A DNA stretch of 64,000 nt from Oegoconia quadripuncta (GCA_949316235.1 OX438745.1:5461001-5525000), one strand, 5' to 3'; shown: positions 11,501 to 21,960, numbered from the stretch's first letter. Numbers and translations are program-made. The notes: generated by a model not told the origin, from the sequence alone.

Positions 11501-14500
11501 GGCAGTCGAAATGGGGAGATAGGGTGCGGCTGAAAGATTCACGGGTCCAGAACTGTTACTCCCCATAGTAATTGCAGTCACCAAGATAATCAAACGAAGC
11601 CCAAGTATAGGGAAGGACCGAGGGGTATTGCCAGTTGAAAACGTTCCCACAAGACCCTCTGGTACATATGATCACAGTCACTGTAGCTTAAACAGATACT
11701 TATCCTTGCTAAGATTATTTCAGGTCCATCCTGCGTAGAGTGCGGCGAAGAAGAAACCAGACAACATTTCCTGGCCGAGTGTGTTATACTCCGAATTAAG
11801 ATTTTTAGGACGAGACATACAGTATAAGAAGAGGATCTACAACATGTAAAATGTGAAGACAGTGTGAAGTTCCGCAGAAAGACTGGAAGATTAGGTGACT
11901 GCAGTAACCAATGCTCTGCAAACGGAATTGTAAGGAATAATGCCTCTAGTGGATCGATCATAGGTATGACGCCCGCAGACAGTCCCTTTTTAAATAGTCA
12001 ATGGGTTGATAAAGAAGAAGTAGAAATCATATTATAATTTGACACAAACTTACCCGATAAAACTACAGTAATAAATAGCACAATAAACGACCCAGAAAAC
12101 AGTCCAACTTTGAAAGTCGTCCATGGGCTCTGTTGCTCGCCCAGTGGTGGGACTCGGAGTTTCTTCATGGCCTTCTGTCGGTCGCCACCTTCAAGTTCAT
12201 TGGTGACTGTCGCTTCTGTGTCGCTGATGAGTCTGTCGATGTCTTTGTTTGTGTAGAAATGTGATGATTCCACATGTTCTGCTCTCCACTGGGCGCCGTT
12301 GCTTACGTTTAATAACTGTTGGGACAAGAAATAGTGTATTGGTTGGATACGCTATAGCATCAACAGCCTCCACTCACTAGGAGGGGGTATGGGCTATGGA
12401 CTACGTGATGCAGGATGTAAAGGGTTAGTAATCCCAAAGTTTGTTTTACGAGTTTTACTTAAGTATAGTTTGAATACAACGGCGGACAGGGTTAGCAGAG
12501 TTTCGGTGGCTCAGCGGGTAAGACGCGGTCTCCCAATTTGGGAATCCCGGATTCGATTCTCAGGCAGGCCGTGTACCAATGAGTTTTAAAATTTAATTTA
12601 ATGACTTAAGTGCATTTATCCGACTGCTCTTAAACGGTGAAGGAAAACATCGTGAGGAAACCGTGCATTGCTGAGAAATAAAAATTCTAAGGCATGTGAA
12701 GTCCCCAACCCGCATTGGGCAAGCGTGGTGGACTATGGCCCACACTCCCTTATACAGGGTGGTCCAACTAGTGACGTCAACAAATTTTTTTTAGATACCT
12801 CATACTGGGGTGTGTCCGAAAATACCCCATGTATGTTCCGCGATTTTTTGTATTTTTCGAGTTGTTAATTTTTTTGTGATTTTTGGATGTTTTCTGCAAG
12901 CCAGGTTTCAAAAATTCATATCTTTTTTTGTAGTAGGTATTTAGCAGATCTTTTTTTTGTGACATAATTGTATTGAATGTTGTTTTAATAAAAAAAATAA
13001 TTCAACTTCCTGAAATTATTCAAAGTTGCTCAAAAAAGGGTTGAAAGTTAAAAATTAACTTTTTAGTAGGTTTTACTGAAACATTCAAATTCAATTTAAA
13101 AATACAAGAAGGAGTTTCCATTGCTTTTAACAAACTTTTAAAACTTTGCAAGGTCCTTAACTACCATAATAAATAAAAAAAAATAGCACTTAATAGGCTT
13201 TTTTTGTTGCAATCGGCCTTTGAAGGCGGTTAGTCTGAAAATCATTAAAAATCATTTAAAGCGTTAAAAATTCTTTTACATACTTTTTATTATTATTATG
13301 GTAAATTAAAGTTAAAAATGTAATTTTAAAATAATTTTGTTTGGAATTCCTGTAAAATAACTGCAGCTCGTGTATTTTTACTACAATAACTTTGGTTTTA
13401 GCACTATGATTCAAAATGTGATCTTTGTGAAATTATACGCGGACATGCCATTGAATTCCAAGGGCAGGTAGCAACGGGACCGTTTTTACTTGCTCCAAGA
13501 CCCGCCCCTTGTGCTATCTCGGCACGTCTGAGCGAGAAGTACTAGCGGGCTCTATTTCGTATCGAGCTGCAACAGAGAGGTTTGAGGCTGACAGTGACTG
13601 ACGGGCACACAAAAGGACCGCGGGGGTGGAGCGGGGTAGGAAGGCGGGGGAGTCCAATCACGCGGCCGAAAAGGTGCGTTTGAGTCTTTTGTTACGTTAG
13701 TCGTTTCTTGCCATCGCGCGTGATAAGACTGCTCTCGTTGACGTTATTTTCTTTCCCTTGAACTACTTGCGCTGTGTTAACTGGACTCTGATTTGCCTCA
13801 CGATTACCTCTGCTTGTGTTTTGGACCCTGATTTGCCTTACGATCACCCTGTGCTTGTGTTTTGGACCCTGATTTGCCTTACGAATACCCTGTGCTTGTG
13901 TTTTGGACTCCGATTTGCCTTACAAACAACCGGTCCTAGTTACTCTGTGATTTGGATTGTCTTTGTGCAGTACCATGAGTTATTCACTAAGCCAATACGC
14001 AGAGATGCATTATTATTATGGCGTTTCCCGAGGCAACGGTAGTGAAGCTGCGAGGCTTTATCGAGAGGCCTTGGAAAGACGAGGAGAAATAATGGAGCAT
14101 TACCCGGATCACAGGGTTTTTAATAATACACATAATACCCTGATGGCTGGACGTATCCCCGGGCGAAATCAACCTCGCGGAGCTGTATTCCGGGATCCGG
14201 AACGAGTGGAAGAAGTATTGGAAGAAATTCAAAGAGACCCGTCTACAAGTTCCAGAAAAATAACAAGACGAACTGGCATTCCAAGGACTACAGTTCTAAG
14301 AATTCTTAAGGACGGTAAGGCATAAAAATTTCGTTAACCTAGCTTTTAATTGTATTGTTAAAAAGGTATAATTTTTTCTGTTATTATGAAAACATTGTCG
14401 ATAGTAGTGGTAAGTCTATCTCTAATTTAGGTAATTGTCTTTTTCTTCCAAACCCATTTTGTACAGACCTGTATCCAGCTAACTTGTGATAGGTACTTAG

Positions 14501-17500
14501 CAGGTTTTTTTTATTGCAGAAGGGTTCCATGCGTACCACATCCAGCGCGTCCAGCAGCTCCATGAATCCGATTACCCAAGAAGAGTGACTTTTTGTGAAG
14601 CAATGATACAACGATCGGAAGAAGACCCTGATTTTTTTAATAAAATACTGTGGACCGACGAGTCCCGATTCGAAAGAACTGGGATATTCAACATTCACAA
14701 CTACCATAGCTGGGCCATCGAAAACCCACATTTGACAAGGGCATCCAACTTTCAAACACACTTTAGTGTCAACCTCTGGTCTGGGATCCTAAATGGAGAG
14801 TTAATTGGGCCCTTTGAATTACCGGCCAGGTTGAATGGAAATTCTTATCTACATTTTTTACAAAACAATCTTCATGAATTGTTAGAAGATGTGAATCTCC
14901 AGATCCGACGAGAAATGGTATTCCAACAAGATGGTGCGCCCTGTCACTATGCGGTACAAGTGAGAGAGCACCTAAACACCACTTTTCGAGGAAGATGGAT
15001 TGGGCGTGCAGGGCCGATCGAATGGCCTGCACGTTCACCAGACCTCAACCCAATCGACTTTTTCATTTGGGGATTTTATAAAGATCTGGTGTACGCGAAG
15101 GAAAGCAACAGCGAAACAGAATTGAGACAAAAACTTTCAGAAGGGGAGAGAAAAATAAAACAAGAATATTCAAGTAGCTTCAGGCAATTAAAACATAACT
15201 TTTTAAAACGTTGTCGTTTATGTATTGAACTTGGAGGAAGGCATTTTGAAAATTTATTATAATAAATGGAATTTTATTTAGTAATTTGTGTCTTTTATTT
15301 ACTATCCAAAAACTGGTAATTTCACAAGTAGCAATTTTGACAAATGCTCACTTCTTTAATCATAATGAGTTCGAAATTTTTCTAAAAATACACGAGCTGC
15401 AGTTATTTTACAGGAATTCCAAACAAAATTATTTTAAAATTACATTTTTAACTTTAATTTACCATAATAATAATAAAAAGTATGTAAAAGAATTTTTAAC
15501 GCTTTAAATGATTTTTAATGATTTTCAGACTAACCGCCTTCAAAGGCCGATTGCAACAAAAAAAGCCTATTAAGTGCTATTTTTTTTTATTTATTATGGT
15601 AGTTAAGGACCTTGCAAAGTTTTAAAAGTTTGTTAAAAGCAATGGAAACTCCTTCTTGTATTTTTAAATTGAATTTGAATGTTTCAGTAAAACCTACTAA
15701 AAAGTTAATTTTTAACTTTCAGCCCTTTTTTGAGCAACTTTGAATAATTTCAGGAAGTTGAATTATTTTTTTTATTAAAACAACATTCAATACAATTATG
15801 TCACAAAAAAAAGATCTGCTAAATACCTACTACAAAAAAAGATATGAATTTTTGAAACCTGGCTTGCAGAAAACATCCAAAAATCACAAAAAAATTAACA
15901 ACTCGAAAAATACAAAAAATCGCGGAACATACATGGGGTATTTTCGGACACACCCCAGTATGAGGAATCTAAAAAAAATTTGTTGACGTCACTAGTTGGA
16001 CCACCCTGTATACGAGAGAAGGCCTATATTACTGCAGTGGGATGTTTACGGGCTGATGAGAGTTTTGCATTGCCTTCCATTCATGGGAGAATTTTAGATA
16101 GTCACAGAGCTTTTAGGAGCGCTGCATCAAAAAAAGAAAAACAAGTCTATTCATCTCTGGGGAGGTATTTTAGGAGCAGTTCGGCAAAAACGTCTAGTAA
16201 CCGGCCAATTCATTAGTGGTGATTATGGACTGGTGAATGATTGTATGTTATACTTACGGGCCCTAAGTCGCCCTTTACGATACCAACGGGGTGACGGGAA
16301 AAGCCGGTTTAATCGTATTCCATTCTGCCGACAACTACACAGTAAATAATTACGATACAACCTACGGCAGGTTTGTGTGAACATAGGTACTATTATTTAT
16401 TGCTGAGTAATAGATGATTGTGTCGATCTGATGAAATCTGACTGGTCGCTTTGGAACTCAATGGTGGAGACGTATGTTCAGCAGTGGATGTCTGCTGATA
16501 TGATGATCATCTCGTTATTCATATTGTGAAAATAAATATAAATGCCGCCTGTAATGTTAACCTCTAGAGGGCCGTGTCGTTTTACATAATAGAAATTCTA
16601 TTTCGCGATAATCCTGCGTAACTAACACACAAATATGGAAATATGCATAAAGATAATAAAGAAATCCGTTGATCGGGAATCGAATCCAGGAACGCCCTTG
16701 GTTTCCTAACTTCAATGAGCATGAACTATATCGTCAAGTGCCGAATTTGAACAATAGTAAATTGGACGAAGGAGTTCGCGATGCAGTTAATTACCATTGA
16801 AATTAGACAATTCGACAGGAACTTAAGCAGCCGCCAGGGGGAGCGCTATGAGGCCGGGAATATATGTCCGATAGTGTTTCCGATTGTCTGATCGTATTCA
16901 CTCAATACAAGTTCGATTCTTCCGTCAGACTTTTTCTGAACTCAGTCGTTCTGGAGCTATTATCCCGAGTGTTTGCATGCGGAGCAGATAGAAAAAATGA
17001 ACGATGAATTACTGTTACTTATTGAATTTACTAAATGCAAAATAAAAATTGAAAATATTTGCTCGTGTTGACGAGAAAGAAGGAAACGCCTTTAATAAAA
17101 TCGTACGCACCTCGACGCTGTTTCCAACTATTGGATCGGACATGTATTGAATGTTCAAACAAATCTATGGCTCCAACGCCTTCCGATAGAATGAAAAATC
17201 TGACGTATATTCCCAACCTTAGCCAGGTGTGGTAGTCTCACCTTATCATGTTTCTTCAATATCTTCCTAAAACCAGTATAGTTCAAATTCTGGTAGTTCT
17301 GCAGCAAGATCAAACTTAGATAGAACTCGCTGAAGGCAAGCTTCAACTCTTGGACCTTCCGACGAGGGATGGCGGTCTTTTTACTGTCTCCTCCGCCTTT
17401 GGGCTTCATTGTGTCGAAGTGGGATTTCAATTCACTTTGTAATGTTGCAAATTTACGGGTAGCCTCTGCTAGTTTCTCTGTTAATAAATAATTTAAGTGT

Positions 17501-20500
17501 AAATTAACTTGGATTTGGTATTTGGCTCGTGAAGATGAGGGCGAAGATGGAAGCACGCACATAAAGACAAGCTAGTTATGTTATCTCATATGGCTATTTT
17601 GGCAATGCTGCATGAGAAAAACCCTAAACTGTTGGGCTTGCATGAAGAGATTGATGAGAGGGCATGAGGCGACAGAGGGGCTAAGATCGTTGCAAGTGCG
17701 ACACCTTGGTCTCTGTCTTGTACAAATTAGCATACAATGTGCTTGATGTTTGTAGCTTAAGAGTCCAGTGTTAATAGCATTGCTTTTTTGTGAGAAAATG
17801 TAGCCAGTCACTCAATCAGCTGTAGCTTCTGGGTGAACGAAATTCTTACCTTCTGCCTCATCTTCACATAACATCAGGTTCTTACACTATTGTATAAACC
17901 AGATTGTGATTACCAGAATAGAATGTATTGATCTTCTTCAACTCCTGATCGCAATAATGGAAGAATGTTTCATCGAAATTGGCGAAGTGCCGTGATAAGA
18001 CCTCGGGTTCTACATTTTCAGCTGACGGCGCCTCCTCCACCGCCGTGTAGAGCATAGCTTTCATCTCCTGCAGAAAGCACACACATGAGCAGACTGTACA
18101 GTACACTGTTGGTGGTTGAGCCTTTGGACGACCTGAGGTACCTGACGGCATGTATTTTTCACTTGATGACCTGTTTCGTTAGAAAACCCAACTGCAATAC
18201 TAATGTAAGCTAATCTACATAAATACATACACTCGAAAAACATTACCCTTATTTTTGGGCCTGTCGGGTAAAAATGTATTTGTGTAGTATATCAACCATC
18301 TTGTGTCCATGATACAAGCCTAGTTGCTTAGTGTGAAACTAGAGGCGCTGTGTGCATGTCCAAGGATATTTGTTATTACTAGAGAAGATTCTCAAGACCT
18401 ATGTCGCTTCTCGTGTGATGTGTGTTTTGAATATAACGCTTGAAGTTTGAAGACGCCTCGCCATCACTCTGGATAACCTCGGCTGCAGGAATAGACTGAT
18501 GAGTACCCCACCGGTCGTGTACCGGAGGACGTAATTTGTATTAGCGCAAAATTGTCGAAGGGCGGCGAAGTGACTTTTTTGATAACAATTGAATCTTTAC
18601 TTCATAGCCTGCTCTTATGACAACGTGTCGCGTAGGCGGACCACTTCGCTGCTACTTTACCCGACTGCAATGAGTGATTATTGACAAAACAATCCTTTGA
18701 TGATGTGATTAACTGTAATTTACATGTAATGTTTTGTCCATTGTCCATTTGTCCATTGTCGCAGCGTGCTTTATTGGTGGTAGCGTGACGCCGCAACCGG
18801 ATCAAACTGGAGTTACGTCGTGACATTTCGCTTGTTCAGACAAACGACCTGTGCTTCGTAACGTTGGATGCTTGAGAAAATTGATTCGTGTAAAATTTGA
18901 GGTGAGGGAAAAATGCTAGAAGAAGTACGAAATTATCTACATTTTTTTAGAAGTATCTAGTACATATTTGAGTTTTAAATCTAAGATGATACCTGCTCCT
19001 TAGGATATCTATTTAGAAGATCTGTTATTGGCGCTTCATCTAACCAGAACGCCTTGTGTAGTCAAAAAAAATCATGTTCATCATCAAAACGATCGATGAC
19101 TTACTTATCTGTCGAGCCCAATATTTCACCATAACCAATTGACAAATTGCATAAAAACATTGGATGTAATGGTTTCATACTAAATGATCCATCTGAGTCA
19201 GCTGTGTGTGACATGATTTCTGTGCATTGGTGGTATCACCATGACAAGATCAACATCTATATGAAAAATTGCAGCATTGAACTATAAGATTAGGCAAACA
19301 ATTGCTGAACGTAAGCATTATGCTGAGCTGGAACCTATATCAGCTTGCATTATTATGTTTTAGCATTATTATCTCAAAATTTTCATGTCCATTGTAAGCT
19401 GAATAAATGTTTTCTTTCTGTCTTTCTTTCTATTTTATTTTATAGAATAAAAGTATTACTAGAAAACGCGACATTTTTTAAATTAGTATTAATATTATTG
19501 CTCATTCACAATGCTAACTCTCCAGAGAAGAATGAGCAAGAACTCAAGGGTTGCTCTTTTTATGTGTATTTTGAGGTTATTATTATTATTTCACACATTC
19601 ATCTTTGTAGCTTGTGGTGATGTGGACTATGCTCAAAAAACGTGGATAGGACTTTTATTGTTCTGAGAATACATTCGTTTCATTAAAATTTGTTGTGGGA
19701 AATTACACTGACGATCAGTCTCCTTGTTAAGTAAATTCTACAATAGGCAACTCTTTCGTGTTACCTTAGTTCTAACATCTGTCATGTGTCTTACTTGAAA
19801 ATTTGATAAAACCACTTTTGTCATAGTGATCTCTATTATTTATTTTTCCTAAGCTATTTCGACTCCTTACTGGAGGCGCTTACTCTAATAAAATTCTGAT
19901 GTACTTAGTGTTTACACACATCACAGATAGTATAAAAATTTCATACCCGCACAAGTCATATTAAGTTATCAACCATTTGACAACCCAAAACAAAATATCT
20001 TTGTGGAAAATTGTAATTGCCCAGATACAACCCTAGACAAAATTGGTCTTAGTCAGAGTGACGATAAGGGGTACATAAAAAGGTCTTGTTTTAGCCTCAG
20101 TGCCCCTTTTGTTTTATTGTAAGAATTTTGTATTGTATTGATATTGTTTGTATTAAAACATTTGAATTAATTATCAAGTTCAAAAGTGCCTGATAGTAAA
20201 ACAAATATAAAACCAGTAGCTGACCACAAGAATTTTCATATTAGTCAAAAATAAGTGGACCAGTTCCTACAGTAGGTCATGGTCAGAAATATAGTAAAAT
20301 CTTCCTCATTTAGTCACCATTCATATAGAAATGTCGGCATGTGATAAGATCTACGCAGGGCTCTCAAATTGTCAGTTAAAATGATTCTTTTTTTTTGAAT
20401 GAATGACTCATACAAGTTGTCTGGTCAGGTCAGAACTGGTTTTGAAATAAATTTGCGTATTTAGAAACCATTGATTAGACTCTAGGTATACAAGTTTCTC

Positions 20501-20916
20501 AAGATTTTCATCTCATTTATTTAACCATGTAGTCTTTCTCATTATCACTGTTGTTATAAATACTATTTATTGTGTTTTAATTATAAATAAATAGGACTAT
20601 AAAGTACAGATGTTTATCTAAACATAACTACAGTTACTGTTACAAAATTCATATTTTTTGTTGCAAAAAAAAATATATGGATGAAGTCTAAAATTTATAA
20701 AGTTCTATGGTCATTGCAGAAGTACTTTCTTTCACTGATTTTGTACATTAGGGTCAGGATGACATCGAGCAGTTGCTGGTAACTTTCAAAGAAGTATGCC
20801 ATAGCCACTAGTTCATATTATTTATAAAATTTAATTTGCGTTATTACCTCATAGTTGATGTATTGTTTCCTCCACTCAGGTGTGATATGCGCACTTAGAT
20901 GCTCAGCGAACTTCAT
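2343..20916 (-). CDS. XPR1: XPR1/PHO1-type phosphate exporter, 8 exons, 3' part beyond window
   Basis: XPR1 is the plasma-membrane inorganic phosphate exporter, gated by inositol pyrophosphates through its SPX domain. Exons (minus strand, 5' to 3'): 20848-20916, 17914-18067, 17242-17477, 12054-12315, 6157-6527, 4846-4993, 3766-3960, 2343-2515. All phases agree and give 536 codons without a stop; human XPR1 is 696 residues, so roughly 150 C-terminal residues lie off the left edge. The N terminus [19 protein letters not shown] is nearly the vertebrate sequence. SPX ligand residues are kept: Tyr22 and Lys26 in exons 1-2 and the lysine cluster KILKKHDK in exon 3. Membrane segments begin in exon 4, and the EXS core ([41 protein letters not shown]) fills exons 6-8. 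The start is the only ATG matching the family. Introns are long and repeat-filled. Identity is very secure. Confidence 0.97.
2666..3075 (-). mobile_element. LINE E 3' fragment (RT C-terminus)
   Basis: The minus-strand frame reads [40 protein letters not shown] and FKSRVNRH, the usual C-terminal end of jockey-like reverse transcriptase proteins, then a tail with atcataaaaaa-type end. Lies in XPR1 intron 7. Confidence 0.85.
3413..3690 (-). mobile_element. SINE A, reverse copy
   Basis: Reads tttttatgcacaac at one end and ggaggcggtt at the other, with the body gctagccaggcggacattta. Confidence 0.85.
3766..3960 (-). CDS. XPR1: XPR1 exon 7 (residues 414-479)
   Basis: Starts after TCGCAG and reads [20 protein letters not shown], then [20 protein letters not shown] and KYSTTFF, the hallmark EXS stretch. 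Donor GTGAGT, phase 1. A foldback element ends only 34 bp upstream of its acceptor. Confidence 0.95.
3995..4144. repeat. Foldback element, copy 1
   Basis: 150 bp that pair with themselves: ggtgtcgattcggat at one end and its mirror at the other, arms of about 50 bp including accaactaaa. It ends 34 bp from the XPR1 exon 7 acceptor. Confidence 0.85.
4510..4654. repeat. Foldback element, copy 2
   Basis: Same family, 145 bp, arms about 50 bp. Right flank attatacctatt is shared with copy 3, so the element probably extends a little further. Confidence 0.85.
4846..4993 (-). CDS. XPR1: XPR1 exon 6 (residues 365-414)
   Basis: Reads [40 protein letters not shown] and ends DWFNVN plus one base at a GTGAGT donor. 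It is the start of the EXS domain. Confidence 0.95.
5030..5370 (+). mobile_element. SINE A, near full length
   Basis: Contains an A-box-like tggcttaatgtaaac and B-box-like gggttcgatccccagc, body ggctagctaccaccatctta, tail gagcataaaaaaaa. Confidence 0.9.
5378..5625 (+). mobile_element. Non-LTR retrotransposon remnant (RNase H-end type)
   Basis: Translates in part as [20 protein letters not shown], a block that recurs in reverse at 29257-29560. Frameshifted and truncated. Confidence 0.65.
5716..5861. repeat. Foldback element, copy 3
   Basis: Same family, 146 bp, with the near-constant centre cctggaacagtacga. In XPR1 intron 5. Confidence 0.85.
6157..6527 (-). CDS. XPR1: XPR1 exon 5 (residues 241-364)
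   Basis: Reads [20 protein letters not shown] and then several membrane helices with [20 protein letters not shown] and [16 protein letters not shown]. The best donor is GTGAGT after the TGT codon. Length 371 nt, ends phase 0. Confidence 0.95.
6577..7006. repeat. Interspersed repeat, also at 9222-9398
   Basis: Shares aaacccgacag, tatgacactct-like and gccgtttaggttacaggatg with 9222-9398, here split by about 240 bp of extra sequence, and ends in a catacatacatac run. Confidence 0.7.
7008..7245 (-). mobile_element. SINE A, reverse copy lacking its head
   Basis: Starts aatgcacaactggttgg and includes gctagccaggcggacattta; the tRNA-like head is missing. Confidence 0.85.
7489..7907. mobile_element. 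TA-flanked MITE, copy 2
   Basis: Same element as 1094-1515, flanked by TA at 7487-7488 and 7908-7909. In XPR1 intron 4. Confidence 0.85.
8376..8642 (-). mobile_element. SINE C, reverse copy
   Basis: Reads gcccgtagcgggattcgaat (B-box in reverse) and accaaacaggtc at its head. Confidence 0.8.
8690..8960 (+). mobile_element. LINE G remnant
   Basis: Broken frames resemble [17 protein letters not shown] and KVAGNRWMQ of non-LTR reverse transcriptases. Several frameshifts. Confidence 0.65.
9222..9398. repeat. Interspersed repeat, second copy of 6577-7006
   Basis: Shorter and uninterrupted, ending ctacatacatacattca. Confidence 0.7.
9695..9890 (-). mobile_element. SINE B, reverse copy
   Basis: Reads caccaatcatctagtc, then gtaggattcgaacccgcaac and ccaattggtcg at the head. 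Confidence 0.85.
9891..10384. other. XPR1 intron 4 stretch, nothing recognised
   Basis: No gene, no repeat shared within the window and no inverted repeat were seen here. Confidence 0.5.
10385..10625 (-). mobile_element. LINE F 3' end, reverse
   Basis: Same tail as 35520-35720: aaagctgactccctagag, gggttgctcttttaaacag and ataagacagctatgtc. Confidence 0.8.
10705..10935 (+). mobile_element. SINE D head joined to a LINE E tail
   Basis: 10705-10797 is a SINE D head (cggtggctcagcggttatga). 10803-10935 follows as LINE E tail (tcttatcttgggatctttaag, tgagattct). Confidence 0.65.
11480..11840 (+). mobile_element. LINE remnant with a Cys-rich end
   Basis: 11725-11805 reads [20 protein letters not shown], a Cys-His end typical of some non-LTR ORF2 proteins. 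The rest is degraded. Confidence 0.6.
12054..12315 (-). CDS. XPR1: XPR1 exon 4 (residues 154-241)
   Basis: Begins [16 protein letters not shown] after CAACAG and contains [19 protein letters not shown] followed by the first membrane helix ([18 protein letters not shown]). The donor is GTAAGT, phase 1. Confidence 0.95.
12495..12752 (+). mobile_element. SINE D (Metulj-like), 5' part, split by the transposon
   Basis: tRNA-like head with cggtggctcagcgg and ggattcgattctcagg, then a body ending actccctta. The 3' part resumes at 16011 with cgagagaaggcctat, as in the copy at the window start. Confidence 0.85.
12753..13380. repeat. Left terminal inverted repeat, 628 bp
   Basis: Mirrors 15383-16010. 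It is AT-rich and carries a 62-codon open frame on the minus strand (12777-12965) that is duplicated in the right repeat; this frame looks like a by-product of A/T-rich sequence. Confidence 0.95.
13775..13935 (+). repeat. Four tandem ~41-bp units before the transposase
   Basis: The core gatttgcct recurs four times at a spacing of about 41 bp, each followed by (c/t)acga or similar and ctgtgcttgtgtttt. It lies between the GC-rich stretch (about 13440-13690) and the start codon, so it is a leader or a transposase-binding array. Confidence 0.8.
13975..14314 (+). CDS. Transposase exon 1 (residues 1-114)
   Basis: DNA-binding part. Ends ILKD plus one base at GTAAGG. Confidence 0.9.
13975..15262 (+). 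CDS. Tc1/mariner-type transposase (D,D41D), two exons, intact
   Basis: DNA-cutting and joining enzyme of the element. The exons 13975-14314 and 14520-15262 join across a 205-bp intron (donor GTAAGG, acceptor TTGCAG) into 360 residues with no stop; unspliced, the frame would end at GKA soon after the donor. The N-terminal 110 residues are helix-turn-helix-like ([34 protein letters not shown]), resembling the DUF4817-type start seen in many arthropod transposases. The DDE/D core has Asp160 in WTDESRF, Asp251 in FQQDGAPCH and Asp293 in [14 protein letters not shown] count 41 residues between the last two, as in the D,D41D (rosa-like) insect group; the group assignment is tentative. First ATG 13975 is used; the frame is open upstream to about 13957. 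Confidence 0.92.
14520..15262 (+). CDS. Transposase exon 2 (residues 114-360 and stop)
   Basis: Begins [20 protein letters not shown] after ATTGCAG and carries all three catalytic aspartates. Stop TAA at 15260-15262. Confidence 0.92.
15383..16010. repeat. Right terminal inverted repeat, 628 bp
   Basis: Mirror of 12753-13380. Differences seen: gaatct against the complement of agatac near the outer end, and tcagccc against the complement of gggttga. Confidence 0.95.
16011..16080 (+). mobile_element. SINE D, 3' part after the transposon
   Basis: Reads cgagagaaggcctatatt and gggatgtttacgggctgat, continuing the SINE broken at 12752. Confidence 0.8.
16100..17241. other. XPR1 intron 3, 3' part, little recognised
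   Basis: 16460-16515 looks like a LINE G end (gtatgttcagcagtggatg, tgatatgatgat). The remainder shows no gene. Confidence 0.5.
17242..17477 (-). CDS. XPR1: XPR1 exon 3 (residues 75-153)
   Basis: Reads [17 protein letters not shown] to KILKKHDK with a GTGAGA donor. It holds the conserved block [19 protein letters not shown] and the basic cluster that binds inositol pyrophosphate in SPX domains. Length 236 nt, ends phase 0. Confidence 0.96.
17914..18067 (-). CDS. XPR1: XPR1 exon 2 (residues 24-75)
   Basis: Starts [17 protein letters not shown] after a TGCAG acceptor and ends INTFYS plus one base before GTAATC. It is the middle of the SPX domain, 154 nt, phase 0 to 1. Confidence 0.95.
18268..18380 (+). 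mobile_element. SINE C 3' part
   Basis: Reads tgtgtagtatatcaaccat and actagaggcgctgtgtgca. Confidence 0.75.
18400..20847. other. XPR1 intron 1, mostly unannotated
   Basis: A LINE F tail in reverse lies at about 19485-19570 (gctaactctccagagaagaa). Otherwise no gene or recognisable element was found. Confidence 0.5.
20848..20916 (-). CDS. XPR1: XPR1 exon 1 (start codon, residues 1-23)
   Basis: The ATG is the complement of 20914-20916. The exon ends with INYE before a GTAATA donor, phase 0, and carries the SPX N-terminal helix with Tyr22. Confidence 0.96.
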
Positions 20917-20949
20917 CTTCGAGCGCTTCCAAACACGACTTTATCTCAA

Positions 20950-21960
20950 GAATCTTAGTAAAACACTGTAACCACCAAGTTTATACTACTAAATAACTAC
21001 TGTACACATAAGTTTAATCAACGATAACCGGGCAATGGTGACCTCATTATAAACAAACTAAAGCTTAATAAAACACTGGAATGGTTACAGATTAATTCGG
21101 ACAGGATTAGCTCATTATTTCCACAGGAATATAGGAAAAATACAAGAAAATAAGAAATGGAAACCTTCTAATCTCAACACTTGACAAATAACAGGCGTTC
21201 TAGTAGACCTTGACCTATATGAAAAAGTTTAAATGGTAATGATAAAGGATGGCTTAATACAACTTTACTAAGGAATAGAAGAGATAGCTTTAAGGTGCAG
21301 AAAAAAAAAACCATTTCTACTGGAAAAAGAAAAGTTGACATTTGCGTTCAGAAATAGTAGAACCTTATATTGTTCAGAAATAGTTGAAATAAAAAATTTA
21401 TGTACAGGGCTGAATTAATAACGGACGGTTTTACAACCAATTGTAAGGGTCAGCACAAACCTGTGGAGGGCAAGCTCAGTGCAATTTTCACAAACTTTTC
21501 TCACACCTGCAGTACGGTGGGTACCAGTTCGGGGGTTACATTTCAACGATATTAGATTTTGGCCATGGTGCATTACTTCAAATTGAATTTCTAAATCTCT
21601 CGCAGTCGTCAAGTAGAATTACGTTGGGTTGTACGTTTCGATGGCGCCGCGACTTATCTCTCAAAATTACATGAATCACCACTATCAGTCGCTGGTCTAA
21701 TCACGCTGGAAGAGACTTGTTTGGAGTCGCATGGCGTCATGATGATTTTACTATAAATATACATCCGTAATGGTAGCAGTGGAATTCTACTGAAAAAAAA
21801 AATTGCAGCGGTTCGTGAACGAGAAGGCGCTCTTTGTCACCACTGACTGACATTGTTCCTATTGAGACAATCTCACCCTTAGATACGGGTGAGATTACCC
21901 AACAATGTAATGATCAAAACCTAAACAAGAACCATTGGTTGAATTATCTATAATGTCTTA
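20950..21960. other. Upstream of XPR1, probable promoter region
   Basis: Non-coding by inspection. The XPR1 promoter must lie here or just upstream but no specific site could be recognised. Confidence 0.5.

Larger units (their letters stand above)
12753..16010 (+). mobile_element. Intact Tc1/mariner-superfamily transposon with 628-bp terminal inverted repeats
   Basis: The element begins TACAGGGTGGTCC and ends with its mirror, flanked by an extra TA on each side. Left repeat 12753-13380 and right repeat 15383-16010 have equal length and differ, by eye, at only two positions. The 2002-bp interior holds a GC-rich leader with tandem repeats and a two-exon transposase. It sits inside a D-type SINE in XPR1 intron 3. 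The near-identity of the ends and the open transposase indicate a recent insertion. Confidence 0.95.
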
